The notes: generated by a model from the sequence alone, not told the origin. Positions 50,802 through 59,759 are shown, numbered from the stretch's first letter. The stretch: DNA of 64,000 bases from Lachnospiraceae bacterium G11 (GCA_900103495.1 FMWZ01000005.1:1-64000), one strand, 5' to 3'. Translations and numbers: made by a program.

Positions 50802-51878
50802 ATGATTAAGAAACTGCTTGGAAAGTTAACTAAAGAGGACTTTCTCTCCATAAGAGAGTTTACCCACAAACAGTATAGGAAGGCTGCAAAGTCGGAGCAT
50901 GTAATTCTTCGTTTTATTACGGGAATGGAAGTTTTCATGCTGATTTTCGGCTATTTTAACTACAACCATAAGAATCCTTTGATGAAGGTTTATATGTCAT
51001 TGTATGCGATCCTTGCGGTGGCATCCCTTGGAACGGACCTTGTGCTTTCGGCTGCAGAGAGAAATCCGGCTCTTTATGAAAGAAGACGCCTTAGCCTTGT
51101 GGGATATACCTATCACACGCTGATTGTTGCCTGGGGCTTAACCATAACCACTCTGGATGTGCGTCATGGCGGAGGTTCCTACTGGGTTGCGGCCACGGTT
51201 ATGATGGCGGTTTCCGTATTCCTTAACCTTAACCCCCTTCACAGTGCGGCGGTTATTGTTTCGGCAGGAATATATCTTTGTTACTTAAGCTGTGACACCA
51301 ATGGCGGCTTCTCCACCGGAATGATGAATATAATTATCTTCATTCTGATTGACGTCACTGTTATTCTCAAGAACTACTTTACTCTTTATAACAACATGTA
51401 TATGGAGACCAAGCTTAAGGAACTGTCCATGAGGGACGGCCTTACGGGACTCAATAACAGACGTGCTCTGGATGAGAGAATTGCCGAGAATGACTTTGAG
51501 GGTGTTAAGGCTATTGCCATTACAGATATTGACGATTTTAAACAGATTAACGATACCGGCGGTCACGTAAACGGAGACAATGCGCTTTTACGTGTGACAG
51601 CCCTGTTCAGAGAATACTTTAATGACAGAGAACTTATAAGATACGGAGGAGATGAATTCCTTATTCTGTCCAGTTTTGATGACAAGGAGACCCTGGAGAG
51701 ACTTAAGAAGGTCAACAGAAGGCTTTCAAGAGTACCTGGTGATGTTCCCCTTCACATCTCCGGCGGTATTTCGGTTCCTGAGCCCATGGTGCAGATAACC
51801 GACACCATAAAGATGGCAGATGCCCTTCTCTATGATGCGAAGAGAGAGGGAAAGGGAAGATTCTTCACATCCAAATAA
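50802..51878 (+). CDS. Membrane diguanylate cyclase (GGDEF domain)
   Basis: A 358-aa protein with a hydrophobic N-terminal half (about five to six membrane segments, residues 40-200) and a C-terminal GGDEF domain: LKELSMRDGLTGLNNRRALD near 203, IAITDIDDFKQINDTGGHVNGD near 226 and the intact active site RYGGDEFLIL near 278. It should make cyclic di-GMP from two GTP. No inhibitory RxxD site was confirmed before the active site. No Shine-Dalgarno of normal spacing is present; see the promoter entry. It stands alone. Confidence 0.9.
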   Translation: MIKKLLGKLTKEDFLSIREFTHKQYRKAAKSEHVILRFITGMEVFMLIFGYFNYNHKNPLMKVYMSLYAILAVASLGTDLVLSAAERNPALYERRRLSLVGYTYHTLIVAWGLTITTLDVRHGGGSYWVAATVMMAVSVFLNLNPLHSAAVIVSAGIYLCYLSCDTNGGFSTGMMNIIIFILIDVTVILKNYFTLYNNMYMETKLKELSMRDGLTGLNNRRALDERIAENDFEGVKAIAITDIDDFKQINDTGGHVNGDNALLRVTALFREYFNDRELIRYGGDEFLILSSFDDKETLERLKKVNRRLSRVPGDVPLHISGGISVPEPMVQITDTIKMADALLYDAKREGKGRFFTSK

Positions 51879-51895
51879 TTTAAAGAATTCAGTAT

Positions 51896-51930
51896 TTTAG
51901 GGCTTTCCTACGGGAGGCCCTAAATTTTTT
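51896..51930 (+). terminator. Terminator of the GGDEF gene
   Basis: TTTAGGGC (51896-51903) and GCCCTAAA (51917-51924) form the stem, extended by TTCC/GGGA inside, followed by a T-run to 51930. Confidence 0.88.
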
Positions 51931-51952
51931 AATGGCAAAATGTAAAATATAG

Positions 51953-51981
51953 TTGACAAAATGTAATGTGAATGATAAAGT
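51953..51981 (+). promoter_or_regulatory. Promoter of the CPBP protease operon
   Basis: A perfect TTGACA (51953-51958), 17-bp spacer and TAAAGT (51976-51981) lie 53 bp upstream of the ATG at 52035. Confidence 0.65.
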
Positions 51982-52034
51982 ATGGATTGTAGGATGAGAT
52001 GTGTCATCATCCCATATATTAGGAGGAAAAGGAA

Positions 52035-52931
52035 ATGGATAATCAGAACTTAAACAATCAGGTACCCGTAAACAATGAGCCTGCAAAGCCCAATAAGGTG
52101 ACCACAGTTTTATTTGGCCTTTGGGTTGTGGCAGCATTTCTTCTTTTACAGGTTGCAGGATCCATCATCGTTTCTGCAGTGGCAGGAGCTAAGGCAGCCT
52201 TAGCCGCAGGCGGCGATATTGCCAAGATTCAGCAGAGCGCCCAGGAGATAGCATCTAACCCCGATGTTCTTATGTATGCTCAGTTTGTTGGCGGAATCAT
52301 TACTGTACTGGTTTTTGCTATCTGGTATTACAACGGATACGTTAAGAAGGATAAACTGGCAGGTACGTATGAACCTGTATGGCCTAAGCTTAAGAATGTT
52401 AACAGCATTTTATTCATCGTTTTTGCTTCCCTTGGAGGCTGGGCTTTGGCAAGCGTTCTCTCCGTTGCAGCATGTGCCGTTTTCCCTAAGACTGCCGAGT
52501 TTATGTCTCAGGCACTTGATATGGTTCTTGGCGGAGGCACCAGCGTAATCGGTCTTATTTCCGGAGTTATTCTTGCACCTGTATCCGAAGAGCTTGCAAT
52601 GAGAGGTATTATTGTACAGCGTTCAAAGAAGGCCTTCACAATTGTTGGCGTGGCTGTTATCAGTGCCATTCTCTTCGGAGTTTTCCACATGAATTTAATC
52701 CAGGGAATTTACGTTCTTCCCTTAGGCTTACTTTATGGATATATTGCTTACAAGTTTAACTCGGTAGTTCCCACAATGATCTGCCATTTTATAAACAATT
52801 TGTTTGCACTTACCTTAGGCCAGGTTATCAATCCTGACGCCAACGTACTTATCAGTACAGCAATGTTCGTTGTATGCGGAGCTATCGCAGCATTTTTCTG
52901 GACAAAGAGCGGTCTTAGAGATAAGGAATAA
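52035..52931 (+). CDS. CPBP-family intramembrane metalloprotease
   Basis: A 298-aa membrane protein with about seven to eight hydrophobic segments. The CPBP (Abi, CaaX protease-like) motifs are present: SEELAMRGIIVQR near 185 with the EExxxR pattern, FGVFHMNLIQG near 216 and CHFINNLFAL near 253. Such proteins serve in prenyl-protein processing, bacteriocin immunity or unknown roles. The gene starts an apparent operon with the membrane protein at 52944 (12-nt gap) and a small XRE regulator. Confidence 0.85.
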   Translation: MDNQNLNNQVPVNNEPAKPNKVTTVLFGLWVVAAFLLLQVAGSIIVSAVAGAKAALAAGGDIAKIQQSAQEIASNPDVLMYAQFVGGIITVLVFAIWYYNGYVKKDKLAGTYEPVWPKLKNVNSILFIVFASLGGWALASVLSVAACAVFPKTAEFMSQALDMVLGGGTSVIGLISGVILAPVSEELAMRGIIVQRSKKAFTIVGVAVISAILFGVFHMNLIQGIYVLPLGLLYGYIAYKFNSVVPTMICHFINNLFALTLGQVINPDANVLISTAMFVVCGAIAAFFWTKSGLRDKE

Positions 52932-52943
52932 GAGGAGCCTGTA

Positions 52944-54002
52944 ATGGATAAAGAGAAGAAAGGGCTGCATCTAAAGAGGGCAACCAAGCTTAAGATAATA
53001 TTTGCCGGGCTTTTAACCACAGTGGCAGCCATGTTTGCAACAATTTATTTTACAGACGATCAAAGTTATAATCTTTCCTGGATAATCAATGTAACGGTTG
53101 AGGATGGAGCGACTGATCCTGCCTATTCATCCGGAGGCTTTGATATCAAGAAGGCAGGAAAGTTCAAATTTAAAGCCCAATGGGGCGATTGGGAGAACCT
53201 TGATCCTGAAACTCAGGCGGGCTTTATCACAGCTCTTACTATAAAGGATTCCGCCGGAGAGGTGATTTTTGAAACCACAGGTGAGAGCCTTAAGGCCGAA
53301 TCCAGGATTTTTGACCTTGAAGAAGGTGGCTACACCCTTGAATACAGGTTCCTTGCAAATCAGGAAGACCTGGATGCTTATCTTTTAGAGCATTTTGGAG
53401 AGAAGAGCGAAGAGCCTGCAGATTGCTTTAAGGATGGAACCTGGGAGAGAGAATATTCCTTGGTTGCTGATGAAAGCCATCCCAAAGCAGTTGTTGTAGG
53501 AGCCCTTTTCGGATTGATTTTCGGAGGCTTTCTTGCAGCGCTATTAATGGTTCTCGGAACCAGAGACGACAAGAATGTTCCCAAATATGATGAGAGGCAG
53601 ATTGCAGAGCAGGGTAAGGCTTATAAGTACGGCTTTTTCACAGCCCTTATGATGTTAGCCCTTGTGGCGTGCTCGGGCCTTTTACAGATAGAGATTCCCA
53701 TGGAACAATCCATGCTCTGCACTTTTGTTGTGGTTGTTATGGTGGCTGTTATGGCTACGCCCCTTATTATGAAGGATGCCTATTTCTCTCTTCGTGAGAA
53801 CAAGAGATTCCTTATTATTGTGGTGGGAATCCTTGGTCTGGTTAATCTGGCCATTGGAGTGGGAGCCATTGCATCGGGAAGAATTATGGCGGACGGCAAA
53901 GTTTCCTTCATGGGAGGAGCCAATCTTGCGGCTGCCGCCTTACTGATTTATATAGAGATTGCAATTATAATTAAGAGTATAATAGACAAGAAGGAAGACT
54001 GA
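52944..54002 (+). CDS. Membrane protein, DUF2178/DUF3796-like, unknown function
   Basis: A 352-aa protein with one N-terminal membrane segment (about 13-35), an extracellular beta-rich domain of about 150 residues (DQSYNLSWIINVTVEDGATD..., FKFKAQWGDWENLDPETQAG), a segment near 180-200, and four further membrane segments. Between them, KYDERQIAEQGKAYKYGFF near 215 is the DERQ motif seen in small membrane proteins encoded next to XRE regulators. The XRE gene begins 1 nt after its stop. The extracellular domain is an unusual extension of that family. No enzymatic motif is visible. Confidence 0.65.
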   Translation: MDKEKKGLHLKRATKLKIIFAGLLTTVAAMFATIYFTDDQSYNLSWIINVTVEDGATDPAYSSGGFDIKKAGKFKFKAQWGDWENLDPETQAGFITALTIKDSAGEVIFETTGESLKAESRIFDLEEGGYTLEYRFLANQEDLDAYLLEHFGEKSEEPADCFKDGTWEREYSLVADESHPKAVVVGALFGLIFGGFLAALLMVLGTRDDKNVPKYDERQIAEQGKAYKYGFFTALMMLALVACSGLLQIEIPMEQSMLCTFVVVVMVAVMATPLIMKDAYFSLRENKRFLIIVVGILGLVNLAIGVGAIASGRIMADGKVSFMGGANLAAAALLIYIEIAIIIKSIIDKKED

Positions 54003-54003
54003 T

Positions 54004-54198
54004 ATGAAGAATCTTAAACTCAAGTCTGCCAGAGCTTCCTTTGATATGTCGCAGCAGGAGTTGGCCGACAAGGTGGGGGTTTCAAGGCAGACAATAAATG
54101 CAATCGAGAAGGGTGACTACAACCCGACGATTAACCTTTGCATAGCAATCTGCAAAGCACTTAACAAGACCCTGGATGAATTATTCTGGGAAGAGTAG
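54004..54198 (+). CDS. Small XRE-family regulator
   Basis: A 64-aa protein that is all helix-turn-helix: KLKSARASFDMSQQELADKV, GVSRQTINAIEKGDYNPTIN and the end TLDELFWEE. This compact YozG/YvaO-like type is common in Firmicutes and is usually paired with a membrane protein of the preceding kind, whose operon it may control. It begins 1 nt after the upstream stop codon. Confidence 0.9.
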   Translation: MKNLKLKSARASFDMSQQELADKVGVSRQTINAIEKGDYNPTINLCIAICKALNKTLDELFWEE

Positions 54199-54257
54199 CA
54201 TATTAATATACCCTTCGGTTTGTGATATACTGTTGTATAAGCGAATCGGAGGGTATT

Positions 54258-54572
54258 ATGTCTGAGAAGATTGAATTGGAAGAAAAGAAAGAACATAAGC
54301 ACAGTCATCATCACGATCCCAAGGAGAAGAAACGTCAGTTAAACAGAATCTCCAGGATTATCGGACATCTTGAATATGTAAAGAGAATGATTGAGGAGGA
54401 TGTGGACTGTGCTGAGGTGCTGATTCAGATTTCCGCCTCCAAGTCTGCCCTTAACGGCCTTGGAAAGGAAATAATCAATGAGCATGTGACTCACTGCATT
54501 ACTCATGCGGTAGAGAACAATGATACGGAGGCTTTAAAGGAGTTCCAGACAGCCATTGAGAAATTCCTGTAG
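54258..54572 (+). CDS. CsoR-family metal-sensing repressor
   Basis: A 104-aa helical DUF156 protein. After a histidine-rich tail (KEHKHSHHHDPKEKK, residues 11-25) come RQLNRISRIIGHLEYVKRMI, DCAEVLIQISASKSALNGLG and EHVTHCITHAV. The Cys-His-Cys pattern of copper-binding CsoR is kept (C of VDCAEV, H and C of EHVTHC). The start at 54258 follows CGGAGGG; an upstream ATG has no RBS. No metal transporter is adjacent, so the target lies elsewhere. Confidence 0.82.
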   Translation: MSEKIELEEKKEHKHSHHHDPKEKKRQLNRISRIIGHLEYVKRMIEEDVDCAEVLIQISASKSALNGLGKEIINEHVTHCITHAVENNDTEALKEFQTAIEKFL

Positions 54573-54727
54573 AAGAGTCAGCACATTCTTTATTGCAGAG
54601 GCATGGCGAAATAAACGCTTATAATTCGCGAAGGTATACCTTTATTGGGATATGGGGCCGCGGTAGAATATGAGCATAAGGACGACAAACAAATCAAACA
54701 TCGGTCCTTAAGAAAGAGGAGAAAAGT

Positions 54728-55615
54728 ATGAAAGAGAAAAAAGGTTTTGGAAAGATTGTAAGTATTGTGGTGATTGCAGTACTGGCACTTATCGTAATAT
54801 CTAACAGCTTTGCCATTATCCCCACAGGATACACCGGAGTTCGAGTAACCTTCGGACAGATTTCCAATTCGGTAGTACCCAACGGAATCAATTTTAAGAT
54901 TCCCTTCGTTCAGGAAATTCAGAAGGTGAACAACAAACAGCAGGATATTACATTCAGCGATACCATAAGCGCTGAGACAGCAGAGCGTAACGAGGTGTTC
55001 TTCAGCGGAGTAACAGTTACCTACCAGATTAACCCTTCAAAGAGTTCATGGATTTATGCAAACGTTTCGGATTACAAGAACAATCTTGTATCTGAGAACC
55101 TGGTTGCATCAGCTTTAAAGGGTTCATCAAAGTCACTGATGCCCAATGATGTTACCAACCGTAACATTCTTGAGCCCCTTGTAAAGGACAACATCCAGAA
55201 ATCTCTTGATGAGAAGTATGGTTCAGAAGTTGTTAAGATCAACAAGGTAGTAGTTACCAACGCAACCTTCGATGATGAGTACAACAATAAGATCGCTCAG
55301 AAGCAGCAGGCTCAGATGGCATATGAGACCCAGCAGATCGAGAACAAGACAGCCGTTGAGAAAGCTGAAGCAGATGCAAAGGTTAAACTTCGCAACGCTC
55401 AGGCAGAGGCAGATGCATTAAAGGTTCAGGCAGAGGCTGAGGCAGAAGCCAACAAGCTCCTTGAAGAGTCTTTGACACCCAACGTACTTAAGAACGCCAC
55501 CATTGAGAAATGGAACGGTCAGCTTCCCAAGGTACAGGGCGCTGAAGGAACCATCATCGACTTAGGTGATCTTGATGATGTGAACTACAGCAACGTTTCT
55601 TCAAACGAAGAATAA
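54728..55615 (+). CDS. SPFH/band 7 (prohibitin-like) membrane protein
   Basis: A 295-aa protein with an N-terminal membrane anchor (residues 12-33) and a prohibitin-type SPFH domain (GYTGVRVTFGQISNSVVPNG near 38, DTISAETAERNEVFFSGVTV). A long Ala/Glu-rich coiled coil (about 195-255) follows, as in HflK/HflC and stomatins, which form membrane ring assemblies and regulate proteases or membrane domains. Codon use suggests good expression. The PPTase gene begins 3 nt later. Confidence 0.87.
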   Translation: MKEKKGFGKIVSIVVIAVLALIVISNSFAIIPTGYTGVRVTFGQISNSVVPNGINFKIPFVQEIQKVNNKQQDITFSDTISAETAERNEVFFSGVTVTYQINPSKSSWIYANVSDYKNNLVSENLVASALKGSSKSLMPNDVTNRNILEPLVKDNIQKSLDEKYGSEVVKINKVVVTNATFDDEYNNKIAQKQQAQMAYETQQIENKTAVEKAEADAKVKLRNAQAEADALKVQAEAEAEANKLLEESLTPNVLKNATIEKWNGQLPKVQGAEGTIIDLGDLDDVNYSNVSSNEE

Positions 55616-55618
55616 AGG

Positions 55619-56254
55619 ATGAAAACGAAAGTTTACATAACAAACATAGAGCCCCTTGGAGACGAGGGGCTCTTTCAAAGTTTATACGAACTTATGCCGG
55701 CCTGTCGAAGGGAGAAAATCGACAGGCTTAAATGCGTTCCCGACAAATATCGCTCTCTGGCAGTGGGAGCTCTTCTTATGTATGCTTTGAAAAAAGAAAA
55801 CATAAGCCTCTCCACTCCCGTAAAGACCGAGGAAAACGGCAAGCCCTATCTTGAGGGCAACCCGGTATATTTTAACCTTTCTCACTCGGGAGATATGGCC
55901 ATGTGCGTAATTTCTGACACGCGTGTCGGATGCGATATCGAACTTATGAAAAAACAGCCAAATCTCAGAGTGGCACAAAGGTTTTTCTCCGAAGAAGAAT
56001 ATAAGAGTATTAAGGAGAAGGGCGATTTTTACAAAATATGGACTCTTAAGGAAAGCTTTGTGAAGCTGAGCGGTGAAGGCATAAAGGGAATTGCGGATTC
56101 CTTTTCCTTTGATGAGCCTTGTGATAAAATCTACTGTGAGAGTCACTTTATGGGTGACTATTGCTATTCGTTTGTACTTGGTGACAGGCGGCCGGAGACG
56201 GAGATTCTCCTGCCGGATATAAAAGAAATAAAGGACAGACTTTATGAAGATTAA
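55619..56254 (+). CDS. 4'-phosphopantetheinyl transferase (Sfp type)
   Basis: A 211-aa enzyme that transfers phosphopantetheine from coenzyme A to carrier proteins. YFNLSHSGDMAMCVISDTRV near 81 followed by GCDIELMKKQ and FYKIWTLKESFVKLSGEGI near 137 are the P1-P3 motifs with the Mg-binding D and E residues and catalytic KES. No polyketide or peptide synthetase is nearby, so it may serve fatty acid synthesis or an operon elsewhere. It overlaps the next gene by 11 nt. Confidence 0.88.
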   Translation: MKTKVYITNIEPLGDEGLFQSLYELMPACRREKIDRLKCVPDKYRSLAVGALLMYALKKENISLSTPVKTEENGKPYLEGNPVYFNLSHSGDMAMCVISDTRVGCDIELMKKQPNLRVAQRFFSEEEYKSIKEKGDFYKIWTLKESFVKLSGEGIKGIADSFSFDEPCDKIYCESHFMGDYCYSFVLGDRRPETEILLPDIKEIKDRLYED

Positions 56255-57257
56255 GTGCGAATACTGTGGGGGAATGTTTGAAGATACCCTGGAGAAATGC
56301 CCACACTGTGGTGCCGTAAATGCCAACATTAAGAGAATGGCAGACAAGACGCCCCAGACCATGGATGATTTGTATGCCTGGTATGCTGCCCACAATTTGC
56401 CTCCATATGAGACCACCAGATTTTTCCTTGGAATTGACTACAAGAAGCCCAAGGCTTTCGGTATCTATAAGGATGGCGAGAATTTCATAGTTTACAAGAA
56501 TAAGGCCGACGGAACCCGTGCCGTAAGGTATAAGGGTACCGATGAAGCTTATGCGGTAAACGAGATTTACCTTAAGTTAAAGAGCGAGATTCTTAACCAG
56601 AAGGAAAACAATATGGCCAGAAGAAGCGCCGGCACAAGAAGTGCGGCGAATTCCCGCAGCAAGGGATTTAATCCGGGCTGTTCTCTTATGACCATAGGAT
56701 ATCTTTTCAAGGGCATCTTTGCCATGCTGGCCATGGGAATTGTGGCTTCCGACTTTTGGAGCCTGATTCCTGTTATTGTTGTGGCTCTGATCTTCTTATT
56801 CATTTTCCTTAAGAAGAAGGATCTATACGATAAGATAAAGAAGCTTTTGTGGCCCGCATTGATAATAGCCATGATTATAAGCCTGTCTCTTTTGGGAGAC
56901 CGCACCACACCAAGGTATTACAATTATGACAATGATGTCATAGTGGGTTACGGGGACGATTACTACCTGTACGATTACTATGATGACGACTATATGCCTC
57001 TGGAGGATGATTATCTTCCGGCGGATTTCGCAGTCAATCCGGACTATTATGAGACGGATGACTGGGACAGATCCATTACCAACTTTGAGGATTCTGATTA
57101 TTACAGCGATAATTTCGGGGGATATGACTCCAACTCATCTTCCTACTACTCATACAGTTCAAGTGATTCGGACTGGAGCAGCTGGGATTCCGGATCGAGC
57201 TGGGACAGCTCAGACAGTTGGGACTCAGGGTCTTCCGATTGGGACAGTGACTGGTAA
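56244..57257 (+). CDS. Zinc-ribbon membrane protein with Ser/Asp/Trp-rich tail
   Basis: A 337-aa protein of unknown function. The N-terminus KCEYCGGMFEDTLEKCPHCG is a zinc ribbon (CxxC...CxxC). Residues 20-120 are a soluble stretch (DDLYAWYAAHNLPPYETTRF, FIVYKNKADGTRAVRYKG). Three hydrophobic segments lie between about 150 and 215. The tail from about 230 is acidic and tyrosine-rich, ending in repeats of the SSWDSG/SDSWDS kind. The low-complexity tail resembles those of some holotricin-like or surface-exposed proteins, but no function can be assigned. Confidence 0.7.
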   Translation: MKIKCEYCGGMFEDTLEKCPHCGAVNANIKRMADKTPQTMDDLYAWYAAHNLPPYETTRFFLGIDYKKPKAFGIYKDGENFIVYKNKADGTRAVRYKGTDEAYAVNEIYLKLKSEILNQKENNMARRSAGTRSAANSRSKGFNPGCSLMTIGYLFKGIFAMLAMGIVASDFWSLIPVIVVALIFLFIFLKKKDLYDKIKKLLWPALIIAMIISLSLLGDRTTPRYYNYDNDVIVGYGDDYYLYDYYDDDYMPLEDDYLPADFAVNPDYYETDDWDRSITNFEDSDYYSDNFGGYDSNSSSYYSYSSSDSDWSSWDSGSSWDSSDSWDSGSSDWDSDW

Positions 57258-57866
57258 TTAAGAATTTTCTTCGAGAGCAATCCACTGATCCAGGGTCAGG
57301 GGCTTGTAGTCTGAACGCATACAGAAACAGTTAATCATGTTGCAGGGGATGGATATTTCATCCTCTGCATCTTTTATACTCCGAGTTCTGACACGAGTGT
57401 CATTGATAAAATCTTTTATGATCTCATAATCGTAGGAATTGTGAACATGGCCGTAGAGCATGTAGGTCTTGGAATTCCCCTGTTTACTGAAGTTATACTG
57501 GCCGTTGTAGCACATGATGGGGTAGTGACAAAGCACAACCTTCCTGTTGTTGTCCTTCATTTCAAGGTAGGGGCCTACCCATTTGAAAAGGGACTGATCA
57601 AAGGCCTTGTCCTTCACAAACTTGTCGTGATTGCCGGTTACAAGGTATTTCTTGCCCTTTAATTCCTTGACGATGGGTTCTGTTTTGTCCCAGCGCTCGA
57701 TGGAAAGGTCACCCAAAATGACAACCTCGTCATTTTTGCGGACAACAGAGTTCCACTGCTCGATCATATATGAGTTCATGGCCTCCACAGAGTCGAAGGC
57801 CCTTTTGTCCATTGATTTGATTAAGTTTTCATGGAAAAAGTGCAAATCCGAAATGTAGTAACGCAT
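57258..57866 (-). CDS. Metallophosphoesterase (calcineurin-like)
   Basis: A 202-aa enzyme with the metal-binding motifs of the superfamily: ISDLHFFHENL (residues 5-15), ILGDLSIERWDK near 50, VTGNHDKF near 75, LCHYPIMCYNGQ near 112 and MLYGHVHNSYD near 136. The substrate is not known; many phage and bacterial relatives are simple phosphodiesterases. It follows truA with 1-nt overlap on the minus strand and may be co-transcribed with it. Its stop codon directly abuts that of the convergent zinc-ribbon gene. Confidence 0.85.
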   Translation of the reverse strand: MRYYISDLHFFHENLIKSMDKRAFDSVEAMNSYMIEQWNSVVRKNDEVVILGDLSIERWDKTEPIVKELKGKKYLVTGNHDKFVKDKAFDQSLFKWVGPYLEMKDNNRKVVLCHYPIMCYNGQYNFSKQGNSKTYMLYGHVHNSYDYEIIKDFINDTRVRTRSIKDAEDEISIPCNMINCFCMRSDYKPLTLDQWIALEENS

Positions 57867-58621
57867 TAGTTTTCCTCGGGATAAACGACCTTTAAAAGGG
57901 TAAGCCCCTTGGCCGGAGCCATAAAGCCCGCCTCAGAACGCTTCTTTGCAGAAAGGAGAGAAGGCATTGAGTCTGCATCCCTAAGGCCTGCCCCTACCTC
58001 AATAAGGGTGCCTGTAAGGATTCGAACCATGTTCTGTAAAAAGCCGTTTCCGGTAAAGTCTATGATAACCAGGTCATTATCTCTTGTTATATCTATTGAA
58101 TAGAGAGTTCTCTCTGTTGATTTCTTTATGTGATTGTTGCCGCAAAAGCTCATGAAATCATGGGTTCCGGTAAGGTGATCGGCGGCCTTTCTCATGGCAT
58201 CAAGGTCAAGATCGTGGTCCACATACTGATATTCATACTTCCTTCTAAACACGTCAAGAACAGGAGAAGTACGTATGGTATAGCGATATGTCTTGTTTAA
58301 GGCATTGAATCTGGCATGGAATCTGTCGCTTGCCTCCTCCACAGAAATGACAGCAATGTCATCCGGAAGAAATCGGTTCAGGTACTCATGAATCTCCTTT
58401 GGGGTCATATCCACAGAAAGATGGAAGTTGGCCACCTGATTTAGGGCATGAACTCCGGCGTCTGTACGGCCGGAACCGGTTACATCCACAAATTCCCCCT
58501 CAAGCTTGTCAAGAACCTCCTGTAACTTCCCCTGAACAGTCAGATCCTGATCCTTCAGTCGCTGCCATCCCTTGTAGCGGCTTCCGTCGTAGGAAACCAC
58601 CATCCTGTAGTTTTTCTTCAT
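57866..58621 (-). CDS. truA: tRNA pseudouridine synthase A
   Basis: A 251-aa enzyme that forms pseudouridine at positions 38-40 of tRNA. YDGSRYKGWQRLKDQDLTVQ (near 9), VTGSGRTDAGVHALNQVANF near 48 with the catalytic aspartate, FHARFNALNKTYRY near 97 and FLQNMVRILTGTLIEVG near 200 are the TruA motifs. The start at ATG 58621 is favoured over an upstream reading because MKKNYRMVVSYDG is the normal family N-terminus. Its Shine-Dalgarno is weak. Confidence 0.93.
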   Translation of the reverse strand: MKKNYRMVVSYDGSRYKGWQRLKDQDLTVQGKLQEVLDKLEGEFVDVTGSGRTDAGVHALNQVANFHLSVDMTPKEIHEYLNRFLPDDIAVISVEEASDRFHARFNALNKTYRYTIRTSPVLDVFRRKYEYQYVDHDLDLDAMRKAADHLTGTHDFMSFCGNNHIKKSTERTLYSIDITRDNDLVIIDFTGNGFLQNMVRILTGTLIEVGAGLRDADSMPSLLSAKKRSEAGFMAPAKGLTLLKVVYPEEN

Positions 58622-58650
58622 TTGCTGTACACCCCGTAATAAAAGCACTT

Positions 58651-58671
58651 AGCGACCGTATTGTGGTCGCT
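58651..58671. repeat. Small palindrome upstream of truA
   Basis: AGCGACC (58651-58657) and GGTCGCT (58665-58671) form a perfect 7-bp stem, partly extended by GCAC/GTGC outside. It lies between the divergent truA and PAP2 genes. Confidence 0.6.
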
Positions 58672-58691
58672 TACGTGCGTATTATACCTAG

Positions 58692-58722
58692 ACACTTGGC
58701 GAGGTATTTTCGAGCCTAGTGT
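58692..58722. repeat. Hairpin with conserved 13-nt loop, copy 1
   Basis: ACACTTGGC (58692-58700) and GCCTAGTGT (58714-58722) form a 9-bp stem with one mismatch around the loop GAGGTATTTTCGA (58701-58713). The same 13-nt loop, on the other strand, is found at 63808-63820 between different stems. Confidence 0.75.
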
Positions 58723-58793
58723 ATATGGTATATGATATAATAGTATAGTATTATATTACAGGATTAAGAATCGAAACGCAAAGGAGACCTTAT

Positions 58794-59759
58794 ATGGTAT
58801 TTGAAGGTTATAGCTTTTCTTTTGACTGGGAAGTAGCCCTGATGGAGTGGCTTCAGGCTCATATTCCGGAAGGGGTTATCTCGTTTGTCTCTCTCTTTTC
58901 CGCCTTTGGCGAGGAAATGATACTCATTGCCATAATGAGCTTCATTTACCTGGTATATAACAAGGAGATGGGCAGGAAAATAGGAACGACAATCTGCCTC
59001 GGATTATGTGCCGCTCCCATGATAAAAAATCTGTTTTTCAGAAGAAGACCGTATTTTGACAATGAGGGAATTAAGTGTTTAAGACCCGTGGATTCCGATG
59101 CGGATTTATATGATATTGCGGCTCAGGGTTATTCCTTTCCCAGCGGTCATTCCACAAATGCAGCTTTAACGTATTCTTCCATAGCAAGATATGCGAAGAA
59201 TCATAAGAAAACCTTCGCTATAATTGCGGTTGTGTTAAGCTTTTTGGTAGGCTTTTCCAGAGTGGTTGTTGGATGCCACTTCCCCACGGATGTTTTATGC
59301 GGATGGGTTTTGGGCCTTGCGGTAATGATTTTCGTTTCCACATTATACGGACGAATCAGTGACAGAAGGGTGATATTTGTAATCCTGGCAGTTCTTGGAG
59401 GTATCGGCATGTTTTACTGTGATACCAATGACTATTTTGCGTCCTATGGACTGCTTTTGGGATTCATGTTAAGCGAACCCTTTGAGAAAAAGTATGTGAA
59501 CTTTAAGGAGACAAGAAGCCCTCTTTGTGCTGTGCTTCGAGTTGCTTTGGCAGGTCTTCTTTACTTTGGCCTTAACATTTTGTTTAAGCTTCCTTTTTCA
59601 AGCGATTTTCTGTCAGACGGAAGCTTTATGTCGCACCTTGTAAGAACCTTAAGATACGGCGTGATAATCTTCTTGATTGCCGGTGTCTATCCAATGTTAT
59701 TTAGATTTGTACCCTTCAGGGGCAGAAATGAGGAGGAGCAGAAGAATGATAACCTATGA
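58794..59759 (+). CDS. PAP2-family phosphatase, membrane
   Basis: A 321-aa membrane protein of the type 2 phosphatidic acid phosphatase family. The three motifs are present: KNLFFRRRPYFDN near 79, SFPSGHSTNAALTYSS near 116 and SRVVVGCHFPTDVLCGW near 155. It may dephosphorylate undecaprenyl pyrophosphate or a phospholipid. Several further hydrophobic segments follow to residue 310. AAGGAG precedes ATG 58794. Its last 14 nt overlap the next gene. Confidence 0.88.
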   Translation: MVFEGYSFSFDWEVALMEWLQAHIPEGVISFVSLFSAFGEEMILIAIMSFIYLVYNKEMGRKIGTTICLGLCAAPMIKNLFFRRRPYFDNEGIKCLRPVDSDADLYDIAAQGYSFPSGHSTNAALTYSSIARYAKNHKKTFAIIAVVLSFLVGFSRVVVGCHFPTDVLCGWVLGLAVMIFVSTLYGRISDRRVIFVILAVLGGIGMFYCDTNDYFASYGLLLGFMLSEPFEKKYVNFKETRSPLCAVLRVALAGLLYFGLNILFKLPFSSDFLSDGSFMSHLVRTLRYGVIIFLIAGVYPMLFRFVPFRGRNEEEQKNDNL

